DNA of 64,000 nt from Acidobacteriaceae bacterium. GTDB taxonomy: Bacteria; Acidobacteriota; Terriglobia; Terriglobales; Acidobacteriaceae. This document shows, one piece after another, positions 47,522-58,178 of this stretch. A program made the translations under genes and the position numbers. The notes beneath the pieces are model-generated. The model ran no database searches. It was given only the letters and a program-made list of their open reading frames with translations, and was not told the origin of the DNA. Each line of letters starts with the position of its first letter. Within the stretch, counting starts at the first letter, position 1. The stretch lies in assembly GCA_003139095.1 (NCBI GenBank), contig PLHW01000030.1, forward strand, positions 513 through 64,512, written 5' to 3'.

Positions 47522-50500
47522 ATGAGGGCAAGAGCGAACGTTTTCCCGTCAATCCTATTTATTCTCCTTGCAATTTCTCTTGGCGCGTCGATTGCGCACG
47601 CGCAATGTTACTTGAACCAGGGATGCAAGCCGGTCGATTTTCTGAACTACCAGCCGAGCGGACCGGTGGGCCAGGTCTATCATGGAGATGGCGCATCCAA
47701 TAACGGGGCGGGCGGATGGACGAACTATTACTCGGATGTGAACCAATGTCTAAGCTGCCATTATGGAACCGACACATATCCGTATCTTATGACCGGCCAT
47801 AAGAACACCCTGCGCAAATTCGCGCCCGGAGTGCTATGGGGTGGGCCGGACGATAACATCTATCTAACTACCGACGATCATTACGGATCGGGAAGCACGT
47901 ATAACTGGACGACAAACCAGGTGACGCTGGGATGGTGCGATCCACTGGGAACAATTGCGCTGAACGGGCTGAATCCGGTCGATCCATTCTGCCAATATCC
48001 TTATTACACGCTGCCGAACCCGAATGCGCCGGCGCCCTACAACCCGGTGGCGCAGACGGTCGGAGCGGGGGGAGTGCGAAACCTATTTTATCTGTATGGC
48101 GGCTGGCAGAACTATGGTGGCCAGCAGAATCCGACGGCGACGCATTTGAACTCGGTTTTCGACAGCGGATTTACGGGCGACATTTATCCGAGGGCGAACT
48201 TCGACTGCGCCCGCTGCCACGCCACGGGATATAACTTCAGCGCATGGGGGCCGGAGCCGACGTCGAATACGAACGATCAGGTGACGCCGATCCCGGATGC
48301 GCAGTTCAGCCGCCTTCCCAGCGATGGCTATGTCGCGCCGGGGACGAACGGGACGTCGTCGTGGTATTTGACCGGAATTCAGTGCGAGCGGTGCCACGTT
48401 GCGGCCTGGGGCTACGGTTCGCATCCCGAGGGCGGGCTGCAAGCGACGATCGCGCAGAACGAGGCAGCGACAGCGTTGTGCATGGAGTGCCACCGGGAAG
48501 AGAGCATTACGATGGCACAGAACGGCAATGGAGGGAGCATCAATCCCGCGAACACGATGATGACGCGGGACCATGGATATTGCTCGGACCTGTCGGGATC
48601 GCTGTATCCGACTTGCGTCGCGAATCCGTCGAATCAATGGATCTATAAACCGTATGTGGATCACGAACCGGGGCAGGCGTTTCTGAACGGGTCGCATGCG
48701 CGGTTCAGCGGCAGTCTGATACAGAACACGCAGAACTCGGCGGATCTGTCGATCACGATCTCGGGAGCCTATGCCAGCCAATTCACGGAGACGCTGGGCG
48801 ATCCGACGAAGAACCTGGGATGCACGGGCTGCCACGATCCGCACCAGAGCACGGTGGCCCAAGTGAGCGGAGCGAAGCCGATTGCGACCACGTGCGACCA
48901 GTGCCACACGCTGGCGCAGACGCTGATGCAGACGATCAACCATCCCGCCGGACCGGGAACGCCCTTCCCAACCGGGGCGCAGTCCGACATTCCGGGGGCG
49001 TGCATCACGTGCCACATGCAGGGGGCGCTGGGACGGGCCAACAGCCATCTGTTCCGCATCAGCAGCGATCCGAATTACCGGACGTTCCCGACGCCGGCGC
49101 AGCTTTATACGCAGAACATCACGGCGCTGGGCATTGAGACCGAGTATTCGGAGATGGATGGTTCGCCTTTCACCCCCGCAAACTGGCTCGATGTGGACCT
49201 GGCGTGCGGCCAATGCCACGTAGGCAATGACGGCGTGACCAATGAATATGGACTGACGCTGCCGCCGGGGATGCCGGGCGCGCACGCATACACCAGAGCG
49301 CAACTGGCGTATTGGGCATCGGTGATGCATGGCCCCGATCCGGGCGTGCCGACACCGACGTTCTCCCCCGCGCCGGGCACGTTCCATTCGCCGCAGACCG
49401 TCACCATCACGGATGCGACGGTGGGGGCGACGATTTACTACACGATGGACGGATCGATTCCGACGCAAAAATCAGCCGTCTATTCGTCGCCAATAACGGT
49501 GGCGAGCACGACCACCATCGTAGCGCTGGCGGCGTATCCGAAAATTCCGCAGAGCAACACGGCGTACGCCACTTACTCGATTGTGCTCCCGCAGGCGCCA
49601 CCGCCCACGTTCTCGCCGACCCCGTCCACGTTCAGCGGACCGGTAACGGTAAAGCTCGCCAACACACTCAACTTACAGATGTATTACACGCTCGATGGAT
49701 CCACGCCGACAACCAGTTCGACTCCGTATGCCGGGCCCATCACCGTATCGCAGAACACAACCATCAATGCGATCACGGCGGCATATGGGTACATCACCAG
49801 CCCGGTATCGAGCGGAACTTACCTGATCCAGGCGCCCACGCCAACGATCTCGCCCGCGGCAGGCACGTATTACAACACACAAACGGTCACCATCTCCGAC
49901 ACCGTGAGCGGGGCGACGATCTATTACACGACCAATGGATCGGTGCCGACAACGTCGTCGACGTCGTGCGCGAACCCATGCTCGGTGACGGTGGCGGTGA
50001 CGACAACGCTGAAGGCAATCGCGTCAGGAGGCGGATACACCAACAGCAGCGTAGCCGTGGCGGCCTACACGATTGCGGCGGCGACACCGACGTTCTCGCC
50101 GGCGGCGGGGACTTACTACAACCCGATAACGGTGACGATCAGCGACACGACGAGCGGCGTGACGATCTACTACACGACGAATGGATCGTTCCCAACGTTG
50201 TCATCGCCGTCGTGCACGAGTCCGTGCACGGTGCCGGTGGCGGTGACGACGACAATCCGGGCGATCGCGGCGGGGAATGGGATTTCGCAGAGTGGGACGG
50301 GGGTCGCGGTGTATACGATTGCCGCGAACACGCCGACCTTCTCGCCGCCTTCCGGAACCTATTCGACGGCGCAGACGGTAACCATCTCCGACACGACGAG
50401 CGGCGTAACCATCTATTACACAACTAATGGATCGTTCCCCTCGACCTCATCCACCTCGTGCTCGAATCCGTGTACCATCACGGTCGCGACGACGACAACG

Positions 50501-50578
50501 GTGAAGGCGATTGCGGCCGGGAACGGCATCTCGCAAAGCGGCGTCGGATTAGCAACGTACACAATCACCGGGCATTAA
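47522..50578 (+). CDS. octahaem c-type cytochrome fused to five chitobiase/beta-hexosaminidase C-terminal-like domains
   Basis: Eight CXXCH motifs in the N-terminal two thirds; five copies of PTFSPxxGTYxxxxTVTISDTTSGxTIYYTTNGSxPT; GGAGG before ATG 47522. Confidence 0.93.
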   Translation: MRARANVFPSILFILLAISLGASIAHAQCYLNQGCKPVDFLNYQPSGPVGQVYHGDGASNNGAGGWTNYYSDVNQCLSCHYGTDTYPYLMTGHKNTLRKFAPGVLWGGPDDNIYLTTDDHYGSGSTYNWTTNQVTLGWCDPLGTIALNGLNPVDPFCQYPYYTLPNPNAPAPYNPVAQTVGAGGVRNLFYLYGGWQNYGGQQNPTATHLNSVFDSGFTGDIYPRANFDCARCHATGYNFSAWGPEPTSNTNDQVTPIPDAQFSRLPSDGYVAPGTNGTSSWYLTGIQCERCHVAAWGYGSHPEGGLQATIAQNEAATALCMECHREESITMAQNGNGGSINPANTMMTRDHGYCSDLSGSLYPTCVANPSNQWIYKPYVDHEPGQAFLNGSHARFSGSLIQNTQNSADLSITISGAYASQFTETLGDPTKNLGCTGCHDPHQSTVAQVSGAKPIATTCDQCHTLAQTLMQTINHPAGPGTPFPTGAQSDIPGACITCHMQGALGRANSHLFRISSDPNYRTFPTPAQLYTQNITALGIETEYSEMDGSPFTPANWLDVDLACGQCHVGNDGVTNEYGLTLPPGMPGAHAYTRAQLAYWASVMHGPDPGVPTPTFSPAPGTFHSPQTVTITDATVGATIYYTMDGSIPTQKSAVYSSPITVASTTTIVALAAYPKIPQSNTAYATYSIVLPQAPPPTFSPTPSTFSGPVTVKLANTLNLQMYYTLDGSTPTTSSTPYAGPITVSQNTTINAITAAYGYITSPVSSGTYLIQAPTPTISPAAGTYYNTQTVTISDTVSGATIYYTTNGSVPTTSSTSCANPCSVTVAVTTTLKAIASGGGYTNSSVAVAAYTIAAATPTFSPAAGTYYNPITVTISDTTSGVTIYYTTNGSFPTLSSPSCTSPCTVPVAVTTTIRAIAAGNGISQSGTGVAVYTIAANTPTFSPPSGTYSTAQTVTISDTTSGVTIYYTTNGSFPSTSSTSCSNPCTITVATTTTVKAIAAGNGISQSGVGLATYTITGH

Positions 50579-50697
50579 AATATTTGAGCGTACCGAAGCA
50601 CCCCGGGGGCACAGGCTCCCGGGTGCGGACGGAATCGGCGGCGGCCCTTGCGCAGCGGGGTCCTTCGCAGTTTCGGCGAACTTCATCAGGAGGCGCT

Positions 50698-51996
50698 ATG
50701 GGCGCGATTGACAGGGATGGCAGAGTGGAGGCGGGTTTTCCGGCTTTGCCGGGCATGGAAATGAGCGCGAGAAAACGGGCGGGCGAGTTCTTGGGCGCGG
50801 CTGCCGCCCTCCCCGCTTTTTTTGCGCTGGCCATGATCGCCTTGCTGATTGGCGCGCAGGCGGCGTATGGGCAATCGGAGACGGTGCTCTACAATTTCAC
50901 CGGCGGCAGCGACGGCGGCTACGCCACATCCCGGCTCACTGCCGATGGCGCGGGTAACTTTTATGGGACGACCTTTGGCGGCGGCCTTGGGTATGGCACG
51001 GTATTTGAGTTATCGCCGAACGGAAGTGGAGGATGGAACGAAACGGTTCTTTATAATTTCACGGGCGGCCTGGACGGCGGCGGCCCGCTGTACTCTTATT
51101 TGATCTTTGACGCGTCCGGTAATCTTTACGGCACCGCTTATGCGGGAGGCGCCCACGGGCAGGGAGTTGTGTTCGAACTCAGTCCCGATGGGGTAAGTTG
51201 GAGCGAGACTGTCTTATACAGCTTTAATTCTATTCCGCCGAACTGGACAGACGGATCTTATCCGGAGTCGGGGCTGATTATGGACACGGCGGGTAACTTG
51301 TATGGAACGACGCAAACGGGCGGAGGGATGTTTCAACCGGGAGTCGTATTCGAACTTAGTCCGGCTAAGGGCGGATGGACGGAGCAGGTGATCTTCGCCT
51401 ATCCCGCGCAGGATGGCTCGGCGGGTGCCGGCGGGTTGACCATGGATGCGGCCGGAAATCTTTATGGAGTCGGGAATCAAGTTGTGTTCGAGTTGTCTCC
51501 GGGCCAGGGTGGATGGACCGCGAACGTGCTGCACACCTTTGGCGAGCCCAAAGGCGGCCTGACGGCGCAGGGTATTCCCGTCCTGGATAAGAATGGAAAT
51601 ATCTATGGGACCACGCTTTCCGGCGGCGCGAAGGGAAATGGAACAGTGTACAAGCTGATTCTGGGGAAGAAGGGAGTTTGGACGGAGAAAGTTTTGTACT
51701 CGTTTAAGGGCCGGAAGGACGGCAGCAATCCGTTGGCAGGAATTATTTTCGACGCGGCGGGCAATATATACGGGACCACCACGGCCGGCGGTAAGACGAA
51801 CAATGGCACGGTCTATGAACTGGTGGCGCCGATTGGCAAGGGGAGTTATAAAGAGAAAGTTCTGTGGAGCTTCAGCGGTCCCGATGGAAGCGCGCCTGAT
51901 GCGAGCCTGATCTTTGATGGGGCGGGCAACCTCTATGGCACGACTAAGATGGGGGGAACAGCGGGGATGGGGAGCGTGTTTGAAGTGGTGCCCTAA
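50698..51996 (+). CDS. secreted GloVer-type tandem-repeat protein (TIGR03803-like)
   Basis: Repeats NLYGTTxxGG...GTVFELSP...ETVLYNFTGG; AGGAGG before ATG 50698. Confidence 0.85.
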   Translation: MGAIDRDGRVEAGFPALPGMEMSARKRAGEFLGAAAALPAFFALAMIALLIGAQAAYGQSETVLYNFTGGSDGGYATSRLTADGAGNFYGTTFGGGLGYGTVFELSPNGSGGWNETVLYNFTGGLDGGGPLYSYLIFDASGNLYGTAYAGGAHGQGVVFELSPDGVSWSETVLYSFNSIPPNWTDGSYPESGLIMDTAGNLYGTTQTGGGMFQPGVVFELSPAKGGWTEQVIFAYPAQDGSAGAGGLTMDAAGNLYGVGNQVVFELSPGQGGWTANVLHTFGEPKGGLTAQGIPVLDKNGNIYGTTLSGGAKGNGTVYKLILGKKGVWTEKVLYSFKGRKDGSNPLAGIIFDAAGNIYGTTTAGGKTNNGTVYELVAPIGKGSYKEKVLWSFSGPDGSAPDASLIFDGAGNLYGTTKMGGTAGMGSVFEVVP

Positions 51997-52289
51997 GGTA
52001 GTGCGTTGAAGGGATCCGCTACATCGAGCAACGCAGGAATCCAGGATTTCCGGTCCCACGTCTGCGGAATTCGATGGAGGGGCCAATAGTCGAGAAGGAG
52101 CAGCAATACGGGAACCGTTACGGCTGTGGGTTTGGACATGAGGGCAGAGCAGGGCATTGCGGTCCTTCTCGGCCCAGTCGGCCAGCGACTGGACGAAGCT
52201 GGCAGACTATGCCGGACAGGGAGCTAGGTGTATGATGGCCACGTTTTTGGAGTCAAAAAGGAGATTGCGTTCCCGCTGAGGAGGTTCGT

Positions 52290-54587
52290 TTGACTTCACT
52301 GCGCTCTTTTGTCGCATATCTCGCAACGATCACCATCGCTCATCTCACTTTTGCGCAATCGGCGCAGGTTCCAGCTCCGGAGACTTCCCGTCTAGCCGGC
52401 TATTCGTCCGAATCCTCCATGGCAGAGCGCGAGTGGGAAAAGAAACTTCGGGCCGGCATCCTCCCGGAGAACTTGCGTCAGAACATGCAACATCTAACTG
52501 CCCGTCCGCACCATGTGGGTTCTCCCTATGACAAGGAGAATGCGGACTGGATCCTGTCCAAGTTCAAAGAATGGGGATTTGACGCCCGCATCGAATCCTT
52601 CCAGGTGCTTTTCCCGACGCCCAAAGAGCGCATCGTCGAAATGATCGAGCCAACTAAGTTCCGAGCCAAGCTGCAGGAACCTGCCGTCCCTGGCGATCCG
52701 ACCTCCAATCAAATCGCCGAGCAGTTGCCGACGTATAACGCGTATTCCATCGACGGAGACGTGACCGCGCCGCTGGTATATGTGAACTATGGCAGCCGTG
52801 AAGATTACGAGCAACTCGACCGTCTGGGGATTTCCGTTAAGGGCGCCATCGTAATCGCGCGCTACGGCGAAGACTGGCGCGGCACCAAGCCCAAAGTTGC
52901 GGCCGAGCATGAGGCGATCGGTTGCATCATTTATTCCGATCCCAAGGACGATGGTTTCTTCAACGGCGACGACTATCCCAAGGGTGGATGGAGGCCGCGC
53001 GAAGGCGTGCAACGCGGCAGCGTCATGGACACGGACTACCCCGGCGATCCTCTAACCCCCGGAGTGGGCGCCACTGCCGACGCCAAGCGGCTCGACATCA
53101 AAGACGCGAAGACCATTACCAAGATTCCCGTGTTGCCGATTTCCTGGGGCGATGCGCTGCCCTTGCTTAGCGCCTTGCAGGGACCGGTTGCGCCGGAGGC
53201 ATGGCGAGGAGCCTTGCCCATCACCTATCACGTGGGACCGGGCCCCGCGAAAGTTCATCTGAAAGTGGCGTCGAACTGGGACTTGAAGCCGGTCAACGAC
53301 GTGATTGCCGTTATGCGCGGATCGGATGCGCCCGAGGAGTGGGTGATCCGCGGCAATCATTATGATGCCTGGGTCAATGGCGCCGATGACCCGATCTCGG
53401 GGATGGTAACGGTTTTGGAAGAAGCTCGCGTGCTCGGCGAGCTGCATAAACAAGGATGGAATCCGAAGCGGACGATCGTATTCTGCGCGTGGGACGGCGA
53501 AGAGCCCGGCCTCTTGGGCTCGACTGAGTGGGTCGAAACCCATCGCGACGAACTTCAGAAACGAGCCGTCGCCTACATCAATTCCGATAGCAATGGCAGG
53601 GGCTTTTTCCGCGCCGGCGGTACGCATGACTTGCAACACCTTATCAACGATGTAACTCATGATATTCAAGATCCGGAGAAACACATCTCCGTTCAGCAAC
53701 GAGCGCGTCTGCGGCGAATTGAAAGGGCACCCAACGCTGAGGAGCGAGCCGAGATCAGAAAAAGCGACGATGTGCGGATCGGAGAACTGGGAGACGGTTC
53801 GGACTACACGGCATTCATCGACTACGCCGGCATCTCCGCTCTCAACATCGGCTATGGCGGTGAGAACGAGGGCGACTCTTATCATTCCATCTACGACGAC
53901 TTCTACTGGTACACCAAGTTCATGGATACGGATTTCTCTTATGGCCGCACGCTGGCACAAACTGGGGGAACTGCGGTCATGCGACTGGCGGATGCCGACG
54001 TGATTCCCTACGAATACAACGCCGAGGCGGAGACCATCGGACGCTATGTGAAAGAACTGGAGAAGCTGCTCAAAGACAAGCAGGAGGAAATCACCGAGCG
54101 CAATCTGGAACTGAAAGAAGGCGTGTTCACGGCAACGGCCGACCCACGCAAAACTTCTGTCCCTCCCCCCGCCAAGCCGGTTCCACCGTTCATGAATTTT
54201 GCGCCGCTGAAGAACGGCGTTGAGGCAATCAAGAAGAGCGCGGAACGTTATCAATCAGCGTTTGCCAAATGGCAGACTGGCGCAACCGATTTGCCGGCCC
54301 AGACCACCGCAGCTCTGAACGCAGAGCTCATCCAGATTCAGAGAACGTTCTTAACCGAGAGAGGCTTGCCGGAGCGCCCGTGGTTCAAGCATCAGGTCTA
54401 CGCTCCCGGCGCCTACACCGGCTACGGGGCCAAGCCGATTGCGGCGGTACGTGAATACATGGATCAGGAAAAATGGAAGGAAGCGGAGGCGCAGGTTCCC
54501 CTGGTTGGCCAAGTGCTGGAAAATGTCGCGGTCGCGATTGGCAAAGCCGCGGACGATCTGGAGAAGGCGGTGGAGCCGGGGCGGTAG
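52290..54587 (+). CDS. M28B-like metallopeptidase (glutamate carboxypeptidase II / PSMA-like)
   Basis: PA domain KGAIVIARYGEDWRGTK, IRGNHYDAWVNGADDPISGMVTVLEEAR, FCAWDGEEPGLLGSTEW, C-terminal dimerisation-like region; TTG start. Confidence 0.9.
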   Translation: MTSLRSFVAYLATITIAHLTFAQSAQVPAPETSRLAGYSSESSMAEREWEKKLRAGILPENLRQNMQHLTARPHHVGSPYDKENADWILSKFKEWGFDARIESFQVLFPTPKERIVEMIEPTKFRAKLQEPAVPGDPTSNQIAEQLPTYNAYSIDGDVTAPLVYVNYGSREDYEQLDRLGISVKGAIVIARYGEDWRGTKPKVAAEHEAIGCIIYSDPKDDGFFNGDDYPKGGWRPREGVQRGSVMDTDYPGDPLTPGVGATADAKRLDIKDAKTITKIPVLPISWGDALPLLSALQGPVAPEAWRGALPITYHVGPGPAKVHLKVASNWDLKPVNDVIAVMRGSDAPEEWVIRGNHYDAWVNGADDPISGMVTVLEEARVLGELHKQGWNPKRTIVFCAWDGEEPGLLGSTEWVETHRDELQKRAVAYINSDSNGRGFFRAGGTHDLQHLINDVTHDIQDPEKHISVQQRARLRRIERAPNAEERAEIRKSDDVRIGELGDGSDYTAFIDYAGISALNIGYGGENEGDSYHSIYDDFYWYTKFMDTDFSYGRTLAQTGGTAVMRLADADVIPYEYNAEAETIGRYVKELEKLLKDKQEEITERNLELKEGVFTATADPRKTSVPPPAKPVPPFMNFAPLKNGVEAIKKSAERYQSAFAKWQTGATDLPAQTTAALNAELIQIQRTFLTERGLPERPWFKHQVYAPGAYTGYGAKPIAAVREYMDQEKWKEAEAQVPLVGQVLENVAVAIGKAADDLEKAVEPGR

Positions 54588-55044
54588 GTGACCTTAACCA
54601 GGTTCACGTGGCTATCGCTGCTCCCGCCGGGAAACAACGGCGCCCATTTATTCGCTCAATCACGCACGCTCAGGATCAGACATTTCAACAGCCTCGACTT
54701 TCTCCAGTGCGAACGTATTCCGAAATCAGTCCTGCGCTCGGCCCGCCGAGGCTCACTTTCCCCAGGAGATGAATTTCTTGCGAAGCGAGGCTAACAACTC
54801 CAGTGTCTCCAACTTCAGCAGCTTCGAGAGTCGCTTTAGATAAGTTCTCTTTCGGGTGGCCTTGCTGCTCCGAGTTGCGTATCAGCCTTGGTGTTTTCCG
54901 GTTGAAATCCCCTCCCGCCGGCGCTACACTTGCCGCTCCTCCCCAGGAAGTGGTGCGGATGCGCACGTCTGAATCCACCCCCTCCATTTCATCAAGTCAA
55001 TTTTGCGCGGGAGAGTTTTTGCGCGGAGGCATTTGCGCAACGCC

Positions 55045-57291
55045 ATGGCTACTGACGCCTCACACCGTTTTGAGAACTGTTTATCCTCGGCGCACTTGTT
55101 TCGCGCGCTGCCCGCTGAGTTCCTTTCCGCACTGGCTGGCCTGGCGGATGACGTGTCCGTGGCCGCGGGCGAAGTATGCGTTGCGGAGGGAGACGTCAGC
55201 GACTGCTTCTTCGTCATCGCCTCCGGCCAGGTGCGCCTCACGCCGCGCGGCACCGAGGGCCGCAAGAACGCCGCCCTCGAATTTGGCGCGGGCGCCTGCT
55301 TTGGAGAAGTCGGATTTCTCACCGGAGACCGCCGCTCCGCCACCGTCCGCGCCGTCGCCGACTGCGTCCTGCTCCGTATTTCCCGGGAAGCCTTCGGCCA
55401 GCTCGCGCGCCAGTTTCCGCGCGAAACAGAGCTGGTCTGCGATCGCATCGTCGCCCGCTCGCGCGAGGTCCATCTTTCCTCCGCGCTTCGCCGCAGCGAA
55501 CTCTTCGGCTCGGTCGACGGAGAAATTCTGCGCGCGCTCGAGGCCGAGCTCGAACTCGTGAACCTCGGCAGCGGAGAGATTCTGTTTCGCCGCGGCGACC
55601 CCGGCGACGCCATGTACCTCGTCATTGCCGGCCGCCTCCGCATTGCCCTCGACACCCCAGACGCCGCCCGCGCCCCCGAGCGCGTTCTCGCCGAACTCGC
55701 CTCCGGCGATACGCTCGGAGAGATGGCCGTCCTCAGCGGCGAGCCCCGCTCCGCCACCGTCTACGCCTTTCGCGATACCCAGCTTGCCTGCCTTTCCCGC
55801 GAAGGTTTTCAGCGCCTCCTGCAAAAGTATCCCGCCGTGGTGGCGCTGTTTTTCACGCGAAAAATGGTGCGCCTCATGCAGGAGCAGATTTCCGGCGCCG
55901 CCCCCCGCTCCGCTGGCCTGCGCACAATGGCCGTCATTCCCGCGCATCCCGGCGCCCCCGTGCCCGAGTTCTGCGCCAAATTTGCCCGCGCCCTGGCCCC
56001 GCTCGATTCCACCATGCACGTAACCAGCGACTCCGTCGATGCCGCGCTCGGCCGCGTCGGCGCAGCCCAGGCCGAGGGAGAAGCCGCCCAACAGCGCGTT
56101 ACCGAGTGGCTCAACCAACTCGAAGAGCAATTCCGCTATGTGCTCTACGAAGCCGACGCCCACCAATCCCAATGGACCGAGCGCTGCCTCCGCCAGGCCG
56201 ACCACGTCCTTGTCGTCGCCGACGCCGACGCCGACCCCGCCCTCGGTGAAATCGAGCGCACCCTCATGTCGGCCGACCAAGCCCGCCGCCAGAAGATCAG
56301 CCTCGTGCTCACCTATCGCCGCCCGGGCAATCCGTCGGGAACAGGAAGATGGCTCGCCGCCCGCGAAGGCTACCGCCATCATCATGTCCGGCTCGTCGCC
56401 CCCGATGACTTTGCCCGCATCGCCCGTTTTTTCACCGGCCGCGCCTTCGGCCTCGTGCTCGGAGGAGGATTTGCCCGCGGCATCGCCCACATCGGCGTCT
56501 TGCGGGCCCTGGAAGAGGCAAACATTCCCATCGATCTCATCGGCGGCACCAGCATGGGCTCCATGGTCGCCGGCCTTTGGTCCCTCGGCATGCAGCGCAG
56601 CGAGATGATCGACCGTCTCCGCCGCGGCGGCATCGCCGCCTTCCGCGACTTCACCTTTCCTCTCGTCAGCTTCACCCGCGGCCTCAAAATGTGGCAGATG
56701 GTCAGCGAGGTCGGCGGCGACATGCAGATTGAAGATCTCTGGACCCCCTATTTTTGTGTCTCGGCCATCCTCAACCGCGCCGAAGTCAAGGTCCACACCC
56801 GCGGCTCGCTCACCAAGAGCGTCCTCGCCAGTTCGCGCGCGCCCGGAGTTTTTCCGCCCATCGTCTGGGACGACGATCTCCTCGTCGATGGCGGCATCAT
56901 CAACAATGTTCCGGTGGATGTGATGCAGGAATATTCCAATCACGGCACCATCATCGCCGTGGATGTCTCGCCCAGTCCGGAGTCGGCGAAAACAGAAGAC
57001 TACGGCATGGCCTTCTCCGGATCGCGCATGCTCCTCCGCAAGCTCAACCCGTTTTCTTCCGGAACCTATCCTCCGAGCATCATCACCGTCTTGATGAAGA
57101 CCATCGACTTCAGCAGCGAGTCCTACCGCCGCCAGGTCGCCGACGGAGCCGACCTCTATCTAAGGCCCACGCTCACGGGTTTCCGCTTCGACGACTTCCG
57201 CCGCGCCGAACAGATGGCCGAAGCCGCCTACCAATACGCCCGCCAGGCCATCGCCGAGTGGAATCGCCAGCCTCAGAAAAAAACCGCCTGA
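55045..57291 (+). CDS. dual cNMP-binding domain patatin-like phospholipase (NTE-like)
   Basis: Two cNMP modules (GACFGEVGFLTGDRRSATVRA, GDTLGEMAVLSGEPRSATVYA) then GLVLGGGFARGIAHIGVL, GGTSMGSMVAG, DGGIINNVPVD. Confidence 0.93.
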   Translation: MATDASHRFENCLSSAHLFRALPAEFLSALAGLADDVSVAAGEVCVAEGDVSDCFFVIASGQVRLTPRGTEGRKNAALEFGAGACFGEVGFLTGDRRSATVRAVADCVLLRISREAFGQLARQFPRETELVCDRIVARSREVHLSSALRRSELFGSVDGEILRALEAELELVNLGSGEILFRRGDPGDAMYLVIAGRLRIALDTPDAARAPERVLAELASGDTLGEMAVLSGEPRSATVYAFRDTQLACLSREGFQRLLQKYPAVVALFFTRKMVRLMQEQISGAAPRSAGLRTMAVIPAHPGAPVPEFCAKFARALAPLDSTMHVTSDSVDAALGRVGAAQAEGEAAQQRVTEWLNQLEEQFRYVLYEADAHQSQWTERCLRQADHVLVVADADADPALGEIERTLMSADQARRQKISLVLTYRRPGNPSGTGRWLAAREGYRHHHVRLVAPDDFARIARFFTGRAFGLVLGGGFARGIAHIGVLRALEEANIPIDLIGGTSMGSMVAGLWSLGMQRSEMIDRLRRGGIAAFRDFTFPLVSFTRGLKMWQMVSEVGGDMQIEDLWTPYFCVSAILNRAEVKVHTRGSLTKSVLASSRAPGVFPPIVWDDDLLVDGGIINNVPVDVMQEYSNHGTIIAVDVSPSPESAKTEDYGMAFSGSRMLLRKLNPFSSGTYPPSIITVLMKTIDFSSESYRRQVADGADLYLRPTLTGFRFDDFRRAEQMAEAAYQYARQAIAEWNRQPQKKTA

Positions 57292-57502
57292 AAATCGCGC
57301 CCTTTCCCTCCGCTCATCGCCTTCTTGGCGCGACGAGAGCGATATTTGCGGCCTCCGCCTGATAAGAGGGTTTTCAAAGCGCTTCGCTGAAATCCGCTTC
57401 ATAATCCCCATAAAAACCGGCATCAAGCAGAGGACTAGGTTTGCTTGGAACGGCTTTTTCGTGACAATCCACGAGGCACACGGTAGCATAAATTAAACGC
57501 GA

Positions 57503-57751
57503 ATGAGAGCTATGATTCACAGTGTCAAAGACCTGTCACCCGACCAAAAGCTGGCCATTGAAAGCCTGCTCGGTCGCCCCATTTCCGAAGGAGAGCAAGT
57601 GAGCGTGCGCACCGTGCCCGCTTCGCCGGAATGGCTCATGTCCATCCAACAGGACTCCAGGAATAAGGGCACCGATAAACTCACAATGGAAGAAATCGAC
57701 ACGGAAATTGCCGCAGCACGACGTGAGCGCGGCCAGCGGCCCGGACAGTGA
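57503..57751 (+). CDS. putative antitoxin partner of PIN protein
   Basis: 82 aa, 4-nt overlap (GTGA) with downstream PIN ORF. Confidence 0.55.
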   Translation: MRAMIHSVKDLSPDQKLAIESLLGRPISEGEQVSVRTVPASPEWLMSIQQDSRNKGTDKLTMEEIDTEIAAARRERGQRPGQ

Positions 57752-58074
57752 TTCGGGTCGTCATCGACACCAACGTTTTGGTTTCAGCATTATTGACCAG
57801 CGGCGGCTTGCCGGAGGCTGTCATCGACCTTGCCATTTCCGGCGAGGTGCAGTGGTTTGCCTCCGAATCGATTCTCGCCGAATACGAGGACGTGCTCAAC
57901 CGTCCTCGGCTCGCAATCGATTCTGGCAAAGCCGCAGACGCAATGGCCAGAATCCGGGCAATTGTCTCCCTCGTCTCACCGGCAGTACGCGTTGCAGCGG
58001 CAAGTGACACCGACGATAATCGGTTCCTCGAATGCGCCGAGGCCGCGCAAGCCCGTTACCTCGTTACGATATAA
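57748..58074 (+). CDS. PIN-domain protein, toxin-like, apparently C-terminally truncated
   Basis: VVIDTNVLVSALL, ESILAEYEDVL, DTDDNRFLECAEAAQARYLVTI then stop. Confidence 0.75.
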   Translation: MIRVVIDTNVLVSALLTSGGLPEAVIDLAISGEVQWFASESILAEYEDVLNRPRLAIDSGKAADAMARIRAIVSLVSPAVRVAAASDTDDNRFLECAEAAQARYLVTI

Positions 58075-58178
58075 CTCCAGCAAGAAATAATGCGAGTCCC
58101 GAACCCTGCCCCCGACCCACCCCAGCCCCCGGCCAACTCAACCCAATATAATAGTCACTCCACCACCAGAGGAGAGGT

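Noticed and set aside
54685-54987. 100-aa minus ORF between the PSMA-like peptidase and patatin genes
   Set aside because: Some protein-like sequence (GDTGVVSLASQEIHLLGKVSLGGPSAGLISEYV) but no recognised family or start context; possibly a gene remnant, not supportable
55081-56943. 620-aa minus-strand ORF opposite the patatin gene
   Set aside because: Ala/Gly/Glu-rich antisense ORF; sense frame has full cNMP-patatin motifs
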